From assembly GCF_030248535.1 (NCBI RefSeq), contig NZ_JAHGAJ010000014.1:62001-126000 (forward strand): DNA of 64,000 nt. The letters run 5' to 3'. The stretch is from Vibrio sp. D404a. Its GTDB lineage: Bacteria > Pseudomonadota > Gammaproteobacteria > Enterobacterales > Vibrionaceae. The notes beneath the pieces were generated by a model. That model saw only the letters and a list, made by a program, of their open reading frames with translations. It did no database searches and had not been told where the DNA came from. The position numbers and the translations under genes were made by a program. Shown here piece after piece: positions 17,392-26,545 of the stretch (within the stretch, counting starts at the first letter, position 1; each line of letters opens with the position of its first letter).

Positions 17392-18393
17392 ATGTCAAAT
17401 AAGAAAAAACGCCCCACTTTACAAGATGTTGCCAATTTAGTTGGCGTCACCAAAATGACCGTAAGTCGCTGTTTACGAGACCCTTCTCAGGTGTCTGAAG
17501 CACTACGAGACAAAATCAATTCAGCGGTTGAAGAGCTGGGTTATATCCCAAACCGCGCCCCAGATATCCTTTCTAATGCAAAAAGTAACGCTATCGGCGT
17601 GTTGGTTCCCTCGTTAACAAACCAAGTTTTCGCAGAAGTGATCCGAGGGATTGAACAGGTTACCGCACCTGCGGGCTATCAAACCATGATTGCCCACTAC
17701 GGCTATAGTGAAGAGCTTGAAGAGCAGAGCATCGCCTCACTACTGTCTTACAACGTAGATGCGATCATCTTGTCTGAAAACGTCCACACAGAACGTGCTC
17801 GTAAGATGCTACAAACCGCGTCTATTCCTGTTATTGAGATCATGGACTCTGTATCGCCGCGCATAGAGCAAGCGGTCGGCTTTGATAACTTTGATGCCGC
17901 GCGAGAAATGACCAAAGTGATGATCACTCGAGGTCGTCAGAATATTGCCTATCTTGCGGCGCGCATGGATGAACGTACTCGCCTTAAGATGGCAGGCTAT
18001 GAGCACGCAATGGAAGAGCATGCGCTTACGCCACTTACCATCCAAACCGAAGAGGCCTCTTCATTTACATTAGGAGCTAAGTTGCTAGGTGAGTTGCTAG
18101 AAACACATCCTGAGGCTAACGGCATCTTCTGTACCAACGATGACTTGGCTATTGGTGCTTTCTATGAATGTGTTCGACGAGGTATTCAAGTGCCTGAGCA
18201 GATGGCGATTGCGGGTTTCCATGGTCACGATATCACCATGACAATGACTCCACGCCTAGCGACGGTGATTACTCCAAGGGAGCAGATAGGCAAGGTGGCA
18301 GCAGAGCAAATCGTATCGCGCTTGCAAGGTAGATCAGACTGGACGGCGAAGCTGGATTTGGGTTATGCCATTGAGCTCGGTGAAAGTATCTAG
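17392..18393 (+). CDS. gntR: LacI-family regulator, GntR-like gluconate repressor
   Basis: A 333-residue repressor. The N-terminal LacI helix-turn-helix TLQDVANLVGVTKMTVSRCL is at about residues 9-28, the hinge helix region YIPNRAPDILSNAKSN is near 50-65, and a periplasmic-binding-like effector domain follows (AIGVLVPSLTNQVFAEVIRGI). Placement right after the gluconate genes and identical operators at both promoters make it their probable repressor, released by gluconate or 6-phosphogluconate. It is expressed separately, from its own promoter. Confidence 0.85.
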   Translation: MSNKKKRPTLQDVANLVGVTKMTVSRCLRDPSQVSEALRDKINSAVEELGYIPNRAPDILSNAKSNAIGVLVPSLTNQVFAEVIRGIEQVTAPAGYQTMIAHYGYSEELEEQSIASLLSYNVDAIILSENVHTERARKMLQTASIPVIEIMDSVSPRIEQAVGFDNFDAAREMTKVMITRGRQNIAYLAARMDERTRLKMAGYEHAMEEHALTPLTIQTEEASSFTLGAKLLGELLETHPEANGIFCTNDDLAIGAFYECVRRGIQVPEQMAIAGFHGHDITMTMTPRLATVITPREQIGKVAAEQIVSRLQGRSDWTAKLDLGYAIELGESI

Positions 18394-18414
18394 CTGCTTA
18401 TTCCTATCATCAAA

Positions 18415-18450
18415 AAAACGCCCTTACCGTTGTCGGTTAAGGGCGTTTTC
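18415..18450. terminator. Bidirectional terminator between gntR and the siderophore-interacting protein gene
   Basis: Stem AAAACGCCCTTA / TAAGGGCGTTTT, with A and T runs on both sides, between convergent genes. Confidence 0.85.
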
Positions 18451-18489
18451 ATGTTCGGGTTGCTAGTTGCTTAAACCGAAAATCGTTAC

Positions 18490-19275
18490 TTAAGCATCCG
18501 CTTGTGCTTTCGCGTCTTCTTGCTTTAACACTTTATGGCCATCTTCACTCACGCCACGTTTCCAGTAGCTGCTGATGTAGATGTTCTCTTTTGCCACTTC
18601 CTTTTCATTGCGGAAGTATTGGCGAAGTGCTCGCATATTCTCGAATTCACATGCTGTCCATACTGCGGCAGTGCCTTCAAGCCACTCTAGCTCACGAACC
18701 TTATCCGCAAGTGATGCTGCTTGCTCTGATTCCACCAACCAGATGATCTCAAGACCACTTGGTGCGTCTAAAGGCTGCTGGTCTTCTTGTGAAGCGATTT
18801 GAATCACGGCGTAGCCCTTTGCATCACGCGGCAGGCTTTTTACTTTCGCTGACAGTGCAGGAAGGGAAGTCATGTCTGCTGCGAGGAAGAACCAATCTGC
18901 TTGGTTGTTTAAGCCTTGAATAAGGCCCGGACCGCCAATCGTGATGGTCTCACCGTTCTCAACATTCATCGCCCAGCGAGCGGCAAAGCCACATTGAAGG
19001 TCAACCGTGTTATGACGAACAAAATCGACTTCGATTGAAGGCACTTCTGGGTTAAATTCACGAATAGTATAAGTACGCATGGTTGGGCGTTTGCCCGGCT
19101 CAAGAGTCGTCAAGTCTGTGCCACCTAACTCATTAAACATCAACTTGATGTAACCACCTTCACAGTCGTTTGGGAAGCGACTCAGGCCTTCACCACTGAG
19201 GGTAATGCGCTGCATGTTTGGGGTAACGGTATGTGTATTAGTAACAGTAACTTGGATAGGACTTGGCTTACTCAT
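18490..19275 (-). CDS. Siderophore-interacting protein (ViuB/SIP family ferric reductase)
   Basis: A cytoplasmic flavoprotein thought to reduce ferric siderophores and free the iron. The 261 residues comprise an N-terminal FAD-binding barrel with RPTMRTYTIREF (the family FAD motif RxYT) at about 63-74 and GFAARWAMNVENGETITIGGPG at about 95-116. A C-terminal reductase-like domain ends SYWKRGVSEDGHKV, the SIP signature. It is monocistronic. The upstream iron-box-like site supports iron repression. Confidence 0.9.
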   Translation of the reverse strand: MSKPSPIQVTVTNTHTVTPNMQRITLSGEGLSRFPNDCEGGYIKLMFNELGGTDLTTLEPGKRPTMRTYTIREFNPEVPSIEVDFVRHNTVDLQCGFAARWAMNVENGETITIGGPGLIQGLNNQADWFFLAADMTSLPALSAKVKSLPRDAKGYAVIQIASQEDQQPLDAPSGLEIIWLVESEQAASLADKVRELEWLEGTAAVWTACEFENMRALRQYFRNEKEVAKENIYISSYWKRGVSEDGHKVLKQEDAKAQADA

Positions 19276-19331
19276 ATTCGACTCTCTTTCTATATAAGCT
19301 ATCTATCATAGTAGCCTTCTTATATTGACTC

Positions 19332-19350
19332 AATAACAATAGTTATCATT
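19332..19350 (-). promoter_or_regulatory. Candidate Fur box upstream of the SIP gene
   Basis: AATAACAATAGTTATCATT fits the 7-1-7 Fur pattern best on its right half (TTATCATT). It lies about 60 bp before the start codon. Confidence 0.55.
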
Positions 19351-19422
19351 TACATGAATTTACATCATTCATTTTTTGCATAAACGATAGAGCATGGATC
19401 AGGTTGTGAAATGGAGCAGAAA

Positions 19423-19455
19423 TAAAAAACGCCCTAATCAGGTATTAGGGCGTTT
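19423..19455 (-). terminator. Terminator downstream of the POT transporter gene
   Basis: Stem ACGCCCTAAT / ATTAGGGCGT; on the minus strand it is followed by TTTTTTATTT. It lies about 100 bp beyond the stop codon, after the tandem repeat. Confidence 0.8.
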
Positions 19456-19464
19456 GGGGCTTAG

Positions 19465-19529
19465 TTATGCGATGTAATTATGCAATGTAGCTATGCAATG
19501 TAATTAGGCGATTTCATTATTCGACGTAA
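19465..19529. repeat. Degenerate 13-bp tandem repeat, 5 copies
   Basis: Units TTATGCGATGTAA, TTATGCAATGTAG, CTATGCAATGTAA, TTAGGCGATTTCA and TTATTCGACGTAA run head to tail. On the minus strand each unit puts a TAA, TAG or TGA-like triplet in register after the POT stop codon at 19554-19556. Confidence 0.85.
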
Positions 19530-19553
19530 TTACTGTGCAGTTGGGTGAGTGAA

Positions 19554-21032
19554 TTAGCTGTTTGCTTCTTCTAGCTCAACCGCTTGCTCTGCATTTTTCG
19601 CTGCGTCTAGCATCTTACGAATGACGAACGATGCCGCCATCGCGATAGCAACCATCACAACCGCTAGTACAGTCAGAAGTTGGAAGTAGTCGCCGTAAAC
19701 CGTTTGAACGATCTCTTGAGTGATCTCTTGACCTTTCTCTAGCGCGATTGACGTAGAGAATACCGCACCAACGATACCCGATAGCGCGATAGCAACAGAG
19801 AATAGACTTACAGAGAAGTTCTCGATGTGCTTAGGTGCTACAGATAGGATGAACGCAACGACCATTGAACCCACGATAACTTCCGCGATTGCTTGGAAGA
19901 AGTGGATTGCTAGGAAGATCTCTGGACGGATGATTACGTCTTCGCCCACGGTTGTTACTGCGAACGTTAGGATACCAAACGCGATTGCCGTTAGTACAAA
20001 TGCCAACGCAACCTTAGTCGCTGTTGATAGGTGAATATCGCGTTTCTCAAGCATACCGAAGAAACCAGCAACGATTGGACCACCAACCATACACCACAGT
20101 GGGTTCATCGCCATTGCAGCTTCAGGCTCTAGTGGGATGAAACCAAATAGAGAACCTTTAAGCGTGTTGATCGCTACCATGTTCATCGATGTCATCATCT
20201 GACCGTAGTACACGAAGAAACACGTCGTTAGGAAAGTGATGATTAGGATAGTACCCATCTTCAGAGACTCAGATTTGCTTGCTTTAAACATTAGAGAAAC
20301 GAAGTAAAGGATAGCTGCGCCGCCGATAGCGTAAACGATGTTTTGACCTACATCCATGTTAGAGAACATGAAGAATACAAGGCCGATCATCGCCGCTGAA
20401 AGTGCTGCAAACATTGCCCAGTTTTTTGCTGGAACTGGTTTTTGGTCTAACTCTGCACCAACTTCAACAAGGCCTTTACGACTCATGATAAGCATACCAA
20501 GTGCAGCTGCAGCCATAATGCCCGAGATAGCGAAACCACCGTGGAAGCCAATAACCAGCACGATCATTGGGAATAGGTATTGACCTAAGAAAGCACCCAC
20601 GTTGTTGATTGAGTAGTTGATTGGGTAGCCTTTCTCAAAGTCTTCTTGAGAGTTGAACGTACGTTTGTACAGGCTTGGGTAAGATGGAGACATCAAACCG
20701 CGACCGTAACTTGCTAGTGCGATACCACACATAGAAAGCGGAACGTTGGTTGCGGATGCACCTAGCACTAAAAGTACGTAACCAGAAGCGAATGCTAGGA
20801 AACTGATGGTTAGAGAGCGGTAAGCACCTAAGAACTTATCGGCAATGAAGCCACCGGCGATCGCAAATAAAGGACCGATTGCAGAAAACGCACCCACGAT
20901 CATCATGGTGTCCGCTTCGTTGTAGTTCAGGTCTTCAAGGAAGAAACGGGTTAAGCTAACGAGTACGCCATAGAATGATAATCCAAACATCATTTGGCAG
21001 AACATCATTGATTTATTTAATCTATTCCACAT
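19554..21032 (-). CDS. Proton-dependent peptide transporter (POT/PTR2 family, MFS)
   Basis: An inner-membrane di/tripeptide-proton symporter. The 492 residues form about 12-14 hydrophobic segments. The PTR2 motif GGFIADKFLGAYRSLTIS is at about residues 60-77, the second family block GRGLMSPSYPSLYKRTF is near 115-131, and YSINNVGAFLGQY follows near 143. The usual N-terminal ExxER signature of POT transporters is not obvious (the first helix reads MMFGLSFYGVLVSLTRFF), so substrate range may differ from the standard Dtp proteins. Confidence 0.85.
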   Translation of the reverse strand: MWNRLNKSMMFCQMMFGLSFYGVLVSLTRFFLEDLNYNEADTMMIVGAFSAIGPLFAIAGGFIADKFLGAYRSLTISFLAFASGYVLLVLGASATNVPLSMCGIALASYGRGLMSPSYPSLYKRTFNSQEDFEKGYPINYSINNVGAFLGQYLFPMIVLVIGFHGGFAISGIMAAAALGMLIMSRKGLVEVGAELDQKPVPAKNWAMFAALSAAMIGLVFFMFSNMDVGQNIVYAIGGAAILYFVSLMFKASKSESLKMGTILIITFLTTCFFVYYGQMMTSMNMVAINTLKGSLFGFIPLEPEAAMAMNPLWCMVGGPIVAGFFGMLEKRDIHLSTATKVALAFVLTAIAFGILTFAVTTVGEDVIIRPEIFLAIHFFQAIAEVIVGSMVVAFILSVAPKHIENFSVSLFSVAIALSGIVGAVFSTSIALEKGQEITQEIVQTVYGDYFQLLTVLAVVMVAIAMAASFVIRKMLDAAKNAEQAVELEEANS

Positions 21033-21442
21033 TATTTTCTTCTCACATTTATATTTAGATATAGTGTAATTGCCTAATTATAATATCATTATCAGCAAGA
21101 CATAAACTGAAACATTTGTCTCATTAGAACTTTTACTCGCCGTACCTTTTCTTATGTGGGCATTCATATTTTTCATGAATGAAATTTGCAAGGTAAGATT
21201 GCGCAGGGCGATGTCTCACTATTTGAAAGCGGTTTCAATCTAAGTTCCCAGTTCATAAAGAGATTTTGATTACATAATGAACGCACCAGATTTACAGAGT
21301 GCTATTGAAGTTTATAAATGGGCATTTCCAAGCGAACAAAAAGCCAGCTCGGAGGCTGGCTTTGTTTTAAATTTGGAAACTTAGTTTACCGTTGTGAGAG
21401 GTGTCTTCAAATCAGGTTAATAAGACTTACCATCAAAAATTG
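21033..21442. other. 410-bp intergenic region between the POT and sdaA genes
   Basis: Holds the divergent-facing POT promoter region on its left. It also contains a LacI-type palindrome TGAAAGCGGTTTCA (21224-21237) inside a 25-bp stretch shared with 47291-47315, and the sdaA terminator (21337-21363). A 35-codon plus-strand frame (21277-21384) runs through that hairpin but has no ribosome site. Confidence 0.6.
21337..21363 (-). terminator. Terminator of sdaA
   Basis: Stem AAAGCCAGC / GCTGGCTTT; the minus-strand copy is followed by TTTTTG. The plus strand also has GTTTT, so it may work both ways. Confidence 0.75.
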
Positions 21443-22813
21443 TTATTCACACGGCGGCGCCATATGAATCACTGCTAGACCACCCAAAGAGGTTTCGCGA
21501 TACTTTTTGTTCATGTCTTTACCTGTTTGGTACATGGTCTCAATTACCTTGTCCAAAGAGATCAAACATTTGCTGGTTCGTTTCAGTGCCATTCGTGAGG
21601 CATTGATCGCCTTCATTGCACCCATGGCGTTACGCTCGATACAAGGAACCTGTACTAGGCCACCAATTGGATCGCAAGTCATCCCTAGTGAATGCTCCAT
21701 AGCGATTTCCGCAGCAATGCAGATCTGCTCGTTGCTGCCACCACGCAGTGCAGTAAGGCCCGCTGCCGCCATTGAAGAAGAGACACCGACTTCGCCTTGG
21801 CAGCCTACCTCAGCACCCGAAATGGAGGCATTGGTTTTGTATAAGATGCCAATCGCGCCAGATACCGCAAGGAAGTCTTTGAGCTGTTTGGTGTCGAGTT
21901 CTTTGATAAAGCGGTGGTAGTACATAAGAACAGCTGGAATAACACCTGCCGCGCCATTGGTTGGAGACGTTACTACTTGACCACCCGCAGCGTTTTCTTC
22001 GCTGACAGCAAACGCGAACAGGTTAATCCAATCCATGATCTCCATTGGATCGTTTTCAATCGCGGCATTGGCCTCTAACTTTTTCAGCAGAGCAGGGGCG
22101 CGTCGAGTGACATCAAGGCCACCATCGAGGATACCTTCAGTCTCAAAGCCACGCTGCATACATAACGACATTACTTTCCAGATCTGCTCTGTACGTTGGT
22201 TAATGGCTTCCATATCTTGGAATGAGGTTTCGTTGCGTAGCACCAATCCGCCTAAGCTAAGGCCGTTTTTATCCGCAAGTTCAAGCAGCTCATCTGCAGA
22301 ACTGAAAGGAAATTCAACGTGTGTTTCTTGTTCTTGCTTACCGTTTTGCAGTTCGTCTGCAGTCGCAATGAAACCACCGCCAATCGAGTAATAGGTCTCT
22401 ATATCGAGCAGAGTCCCATTGGCATCGAACGCTGATATGGTCATGCCATTTTCGTGCAATGGAAGGTTGGTCGTGTGAAACAGCATGTCAGTCTCTACGT
22501 CGAAATGGACGTTATGATGGCCGCTAACGGCAAGACTTTTCTCCTCAATGGCTTTTTGCATCGCTTGATTGGCGCTGCTGATCTTTATGGTGTCCGGCTT
22601 GTTACCTAGTAGACCCAAAATCGTAGCACGGTCGGTGTGGTGCCCTTTACCCGTTAGAGAAAGGGAGCCATAAAGGTCAATTTGAACTCTCGCCACTTCT
22701 TCCAGTTTAGAGGCGATTTTTTGCGTGAATTGAAACCCTGCGATCATTGGTCCATTGGTATGTGAGCTTGATGGACCAACGCCAATCTTATAGATATCAA
22801 AAATAGACAGCAT
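21443..22813 (-). CDS. sdaA: L-serine ammonia-lyase (L-serine deaminase)
   Basis: Converts L-serine to pyruvate and ammonia using a [4Fe-4S] cluster. The 456 residues match the single-chain type. The N-terminal beta domain starts MLSIFDIYKIGVGPSSSHTN, with SSSHTNGP binding the substrate carboxylate. The C-terminal alpha domain has cluster cysteines in GCQGEVGVSSSMAAAG, GMTCDPIGGLVQVPCIERN and probably the tail PPCE. The start at 22813 has AGGAAG six bases upstream; the frame is open further up but those residues are not SdaA-like. It is monocistronic. Confidence 0.95.
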   Translation of the reverse strand: MLSIFDIYKIGVGPSSSHTNGPMIAGFQFTQKIASKLEEVARVQIDLYGSLSLTGKGHHTDRATILGLLGNKPDTIKISSANQAMQKAIEEKSLAVSGHHNVHFDVETDMLFHTTNLPLHENGMTISAFDANGTLLDIETYYSIGGGFIATADELQNGKQEQETHVEFPFSSADELLELADKNGLSLGGLVLRNETSFQDMEAINQRTEQIWKVMSLCMQRGFETEGILDGGLDVTRRAPALLKKLEANAAIENDPMEIMDWINLFAFAVSEENAAGGQVVTSPTNGAAGVIPAVLMYYHRFIKELDTKQLKDFLAVSGAIGILYKTNASISGAEVGCQGEVGVSSSMAAAGLTALRGGSNEQICIAAEIAMEHSLGMTCDPIGGLVQVPCIERNAMGAMKAINASRMALKRTSKCLISLDKVIETMYQTGKDMNKKYRETSLGGLAVIHMAPPCE

Positions 22814-23121
22814 AATAACTTCCTGTGAAGGGGTTCGCTCTATGCGAACTCTCATGTAACTGTTTTTACATACCTCGCTTCTTATGAGCATAGTGTATGA
22901 GTGATGTTGTTATGTTTATACTCATGGGTATTTTTGCCGAATAAGGGTGTTAGGTTGGTGAATCCTTCCTATCACGCTCATGCGGTTTATTACCTATAAA
23001 GTTGTCATCAATAGTGAGCGGTATTGCGAGCAACTCATGAGAATTTAAAAATACTTTTGTTAACAAGTATTGTATACATAATTCACTCTATCTAATTCCG
23101 AAAACGAGACTTGTACATAAA
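22814..23121. other. 308-bp divergent intergenic region, sdaA / YdcF-like gene
   Basis: AT-rich promoter region for two divergent genes. I see no terminator, repeat or operator I can name in it. Confidence 0.4.
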
Positions 23122-23985
23122 ATGAGCATCAAAAACCTTGTAGTTGTTCTGGGTAAACGGCTAAATAAGAATGAATTGACTGCAGAAGGGCGGGGTAGAG
23201 TTGAAGCCGCAATTCATTATTTGGTTGAGCGGTCACAAGAACACTTGGCAGTCGCGTTTTGCGGCGGGATTACGCCGGGGCAAGAAAGCTCGGAAGCAGA
23301 AGTGATGTATCAATACTTCCAACAACTCGAAAGTCAGCTTGCATACCCTTTAGATATTCAGGCGAGGCTATTAGAAAAGAGATCGACCAACACCATCGAG
23401 AATATCCAGAACCTCGCACAAGAGCTGCTTGAAAGTGGCTTGTTTGAAGCGGGGCAGTCTTTGAACGTCATCTTCGTCTCTAACGATTATCATCTACAGC
23501 GTATCTTTGAGATCCAATCTCTAATGGATGCACAAGGCTTACTTAAGGTATTGGAAGAGCGTTGCGCTGCATTGGGAATGCGTTTGAATATAGAGCGCGA
23601 TATCGAGAAGCATGTGGCTGTGCCATACCCTCACCATAGCCTACGCGGACAACTGTTTTTATTGATTGATAGCTTGACTACCTATCGTGTCTACCTTGAA
23701 GGTACTGTGGCAGGTCGTTTTGTTGGACAAGAACAGCAGACGAGAAAAGTGCCCGCTCGATTAGGACTTGAAGCGATCGATAAAGCAATACAACTCTCAA
23801 AGAGCGGTCAGTTTAGTTTGTTAAATTCGCTGCTGCCTTTACTACAAGGTTGTATTGATGAGACTCCAGCAGGTACAGATAAAGAAAAAGTCAGGGAGTA
23901 TCTTGCGCTGCTGGATACTAACCTGACTTTACTCAACCGCAACCTCGATCCAGAACAAGATCTGAATACACGCTGGTGGCGTTAA
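23122..23985 (+). CDS. YdcF/ElyC-family (DUF218) protein
   Basis: A 287-residue protein. The N-terminal DUF218 fold starts LVVVLGKRLNKNELTAEGRGR (residues 5-25), followed by FCGGITPGQESSEAEVM and the LLEKRSTNTIENIQN block at about 88-102, then VIFVSNDYHLQRI near 117-130. These are the conserved pieces of the YdcF family, whose members bind S-adenosylmethionine or act in envelope metabolism. There is no signal peptide or membrane helix, so it is probably cytoplasmic. The C-terminal 100 residues are helical and have no recognisable motif. Its function is not known. Confidence 0.75.
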   Translation: MSIKNLVVVLGKRLNKNELTAEGRGRVEAAIHYLVERSQEHLAVAFCGGITPGQESSEAEVMYQYFQQLESQLAYPLDIQARLLEKRSTNTIENIQNLAQELLESGLFEAGQSLNVIFVSNDYHLQRIFEIQSLMDAQGLLKVLEERCAALGMRLNIERDIEKHVAVPYPHHSLRGQLFLLIDSLTTYRVYLEGTVAGRFVGQEQQTRKVPARLGLEAIDKAIQLSKSGQFSLLNSLLPLLQGCIDETPAGTDKEKVREYLALLDTNLTLLNRNLDPEQDLNTRWWR

Positions 23986-24015
23986 TCGGTTTTCGACTCT
24001 AATTGGTTGTCTATG

Positions 24016-24696
24016 TTAGTCTGCTTTCTGTTTAAAGCCGATGACAGTTTTAACGCTCGCAAAGGCAATCAAACAGTAACAAAGTAACTCTGTGCCTTCT
24101 TCAGCAATGTTCTTCACTTCGCGAACGTAAAAGTCACCCATTACGTTATGCCAGAAGCTTCCCATACCAAATAGGCGAGAAAAAACCAGCAGTAACATCA
24201 CGCCAGTGATCAGCAAGTTCATGTGTGGTGACGCCAAGATGTAAGCCAATTGATCTAGGGTGCGTTTACCATTTTTGATCGCGTAGTAGATGGCGCTGCC
24301 AGCCACAAGAATGGCTGGGTAAACCCAAGAGCCGTGAGAGATCTGATCAAACCAAAAGTCGAGCTCTCGGATGAACATAACGGCAAAGAATGCGCTGATT
24401 AAAAGCGCAGCATGTTTTACTTCACTTCTCTGCTTAGCTAAGTAAGCAAATGCACCGGAAGAAATGAGTAGAAGAAACTGCTCTAGCATCTCGGTTACCG
24501 ACGTTTCACTGATAGAACCACCCAGCAACACGAAATCAATACGCAGAGCTAGGTTAACAATGATACCGATAGCAAGCACGATCAGCGCGGTTTGGCAGCG
24601 CTTGAAAATCACTTGAGATGTCGATTGAGAAAGTTTGAATTCAGGGACTTCTAGAGACATTGAGCTAAGATCGCTGTTTTTCGTTTGGCTTTTCAT
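24016..24696 (-). CDS. Conserved hypothetical inner-membrane protein
   Basis: A 226-residue protein I do not recognise. After a soluble stretch of about 35 residues it has five or six hydrophobic segments (about 35-55, 68-85, 92-110, 122-140, 155-175 and 200-220). Charged residues in RELDFWFDQISHGSW and EEGTELLCYC sit between helices. No catalytic motif is visible. It is convergent with the YdcF-like gene, with only 30 bp between stop codons. Confidence 0.65.
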   Translation of the reverse strand: MKSQTKNSDLSSMSLEVPEFKLSQSTSQVIFKRCQTALIVLAIGIIVNLALRIDFVLLGGSISETSVTEMLEQFLLLISSGAFAYLAKQRSEVKHAALLISAFFAVMFIRELDFWFDQISHGSWVYPAILVAGSAIYYAIKNGKRTLDQLAYILASPHMNLLITGVMLLLVFSRLFGMGSFWHNVMGDFYVREVKNIAEEGTELLCYCLIAFASVKTVIGFKQKAD

Positions 24697-24920
24697 AATG
24701 AACAGTTTGTAAATAAATGTAACACAGAGAACATTCTATAGACGGTGAGAACGCTAATGTCAGAGAAATGTTAGTAATAAAACACTGTTCATTTGCGGTG
24801 CGTACCGTAAAAGTAATGAAAACAAGGGGAACAATGAGGGGAGGTGTTAGAAATTTTCCCGCGTAATCAGCGAGATAGATTGGTCAATCAAGTGGCACTT
24901 GGCCACTTGAAATCGGAGTA

Positions 24921-25175
24921 CTAGCTTTCTGCTTTTTCTTCGTGGTTTTGACGATAGTATTCCCACTGTTCAACACGATCACCGTTCTCGAAGATACAGT
25001 AGGTGGTGCGTTGATTGTTTTCAGTCACGGTTTCAAGCTCTGCTCCTTGTTGAACACAGTAAACCGCAGCTGGGTTTGCCACTGAAACACGCTCTGATTC
25101 ACTGTACTGGTCGTACTCGCTCGCACAACCCCCTAAAACCAAAGTGAACATTGCCATCAAGCCAATTGTTTTCAT
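24921..25175 (-). CDS. Small lipoprotein, DUF333 family
   Basis: An 84-residue envelope protein. The signal peptide ends in the lipobox LGGC, so the mature protein begins at the cysteine at about residue 17. The remainder is one DUF333 domain: ANPAAVYCVQQGAELETVTE followed by YCIFENGDRVEQWEYYR. Its two cysteines probably form a disulfide in the periplasm. A good ribosome site, AAGGAGA, lies before the ATG. No function is established for this family, despite the old label of putative haemolysin. Confidence 0.85.
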   Translation of the reverse strand: MKTIGLMAMFTLVLGGCASEYDQYSESERVSVANPAAVYCVQQGAELETVTENNQRTTYCIFENGDRVEQWEYYRQNHEEKAES

Positions 25176-25414
25176 GCTATCTCCTTAGCAAGGTTAGGAA
25201 GCTCTTTTAATGAGTATATTTTAGAATCAGAAAAAATCCGTGATAATTTAAGCAACAGGTTGAATTAGGGCAATATTTCTTCAGGTTTAGATAGATTTTG
25301 AGTGTTGGATCAAGCTTACTCATATCGCTTCAGTATGGGTAAGGTGAATGTCTTGATTATAGATATTCTATGCGGTTATCTTAGCGTGATATGTTTGATG
25401 ACAAAGGAATGAAG

Positions 25415-26347
25415 ATGTCAGACCAAAAGTACCGACTCGTAACTCGTAGCGATTTTGATGGCCTTGTGTGTGCCGTACTTCTTAAACAGCAGGACTTGAT
25501 CGACGATATCAAGTTCGTTCATCCCAAAGATATGCAAGATGGCATCATCGAGATCACTGAGAATGATATCGTAACCAACCTGCCTTATGTTCCGGCTTCA
25601 TACCTGACCTTTGATCACCACCTTTCAGAGACGATCCGTAACACCGGTGAACGCACTAACCACATTATTGATCCTGATGCGCCTTCTGCGGCCCGTGTTG
25701 TATGGGATCACTATGGTGGCCTGGCGACTTTCCCGGCGGAGTGGCAAGAGATGATGGAAGCGGTCGACAAAGGCGATTCGGCGCAGTTCAACAAAGAAGA
25801 AGTTTTGGATGCGCAAGGTTGGAACTTGCTCAATTTCCTGATGGATGCTCGTACTGGTCTTGGCCGATTCCGTGAATTCAGAATCTCCAACTACGCGTTG
25901 ATGATGGACCTGATTGATTATTGTAAGAACCACACGATCGAGCAGATTCTAGAGCTTCCAGACGTAAAGGAACGTATCGACCTTTATCGTGAACACGAGC
26001 AGAAATTCAAGGAGCAGGTGACGCGTTGTGCGCAGGTACACCAGAATCTCGTACTTCTTGACCTCACTGGCGAAGAGACGATCTACGCAGGCAACCGCTT
26101 TATGATTTATGCGCTGTTCCCTGAGTGTAATATCTCGATTCATAAGATGTGGGGCTTTCAAAAGCAGAACATCGTATTCGCGACTGGTAAATCGATCTTT
26201 GATCGCAGCTCAAAAACGAACGTGGGTGAATTGATGCTGCAATACGGTGGCGGCGGTCATATTGCTGCAGGCACTTGTCAGATTGCGATTGATGAAGCGC
26301 CTCAGGTTCAACAAGCTCTGATTGAAGTGATTACTGCAGACGGTTAA
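25415..26347 (+). CDS. DHH-superfamily phosphoesterase
   Basis: A 310-residue cytoplasmic hydrolase. The N-terminal segment LVTRSDFDGLVCAVLLKQ carries the first metal aspartates (DFDG in place of the usual DxDG), TFDHHLSE at about 66-73 holds the DHH-type motif, and the C-terminal GGGGHIAAGTCQIA is the DHHA1 substrate loop. Relatives are oligonucleotide or cyclic-dinucleotide phosphodiesterases, exopolyphosphatases or NrnA/NrnB-like enzymes; the substrate cannot be assigned from sequence. The start at 25415 has AAGGA six bases upstream. Expressed alone. Confidence 0.85.
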   Translation: MSDQKYRLVTRSDFDGLVCAVLLKQQDLIDDIKFVHPKDMQDGIIEITENDIVTNLPYVPASYLTFDHHLSETIRNTGERTNHIIDPDAPSAARVVWDHYGGLATFPAEWQEMMEAVDKGDSAQFNKEEVLDAQGWNLLNFLMDARTGLGRFREFRISNYALMMDLIDYCKNHTIEQILELPDVKERIDLYREHEQKFKEQVTRCAQVHQNLVLLDLTGEETIYAGNRFMIYALFPECNISIHKMWGFQKQNIVFATGKSIFDRSSKTNVGELMLQYGGGGHIAAGTCQIAIDEAPQVQQALIEVITADG

Positions 26348-26373
26348 GCCTGCTCTAAGCTAACAAACTGAAT

Positions 26374-26425
26374 AAAAAAGCCTTACATGGGACTCGAAAA
26401 GGGTAAAACACGTAAGGCTTTTTTC
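26374..26425 (+). terminator. Terminator of the DHH gene
   Basis: Stem AAAAAAGCCTTAC / GTAAGGCTTTTTT enclosing a long loop of about 25 nt, ending in six T. Confidence 0.75.
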
Positions 26426-26545
26426 GTTTGAGGTGCCTTCTGGTTTATCAGCTTTGGCACAGTTAAGCATTGAATCATATGCTTGAATTCAATCTATTGG
26501 TGATTGTGATATGATGCCGCCAAATTCTGCAGAGCAATAACGATA

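Noticed and set aside
21277..21384. 35-codon plus-strand reading frame in the POT-sdaA gap, starting MNAPDLQSAIEVYKWAF
   Set aside because: No ribosome site within range of the ATG, and its second half is the sdaA terminator hairpin. It is more likely chance coding across a terminator.
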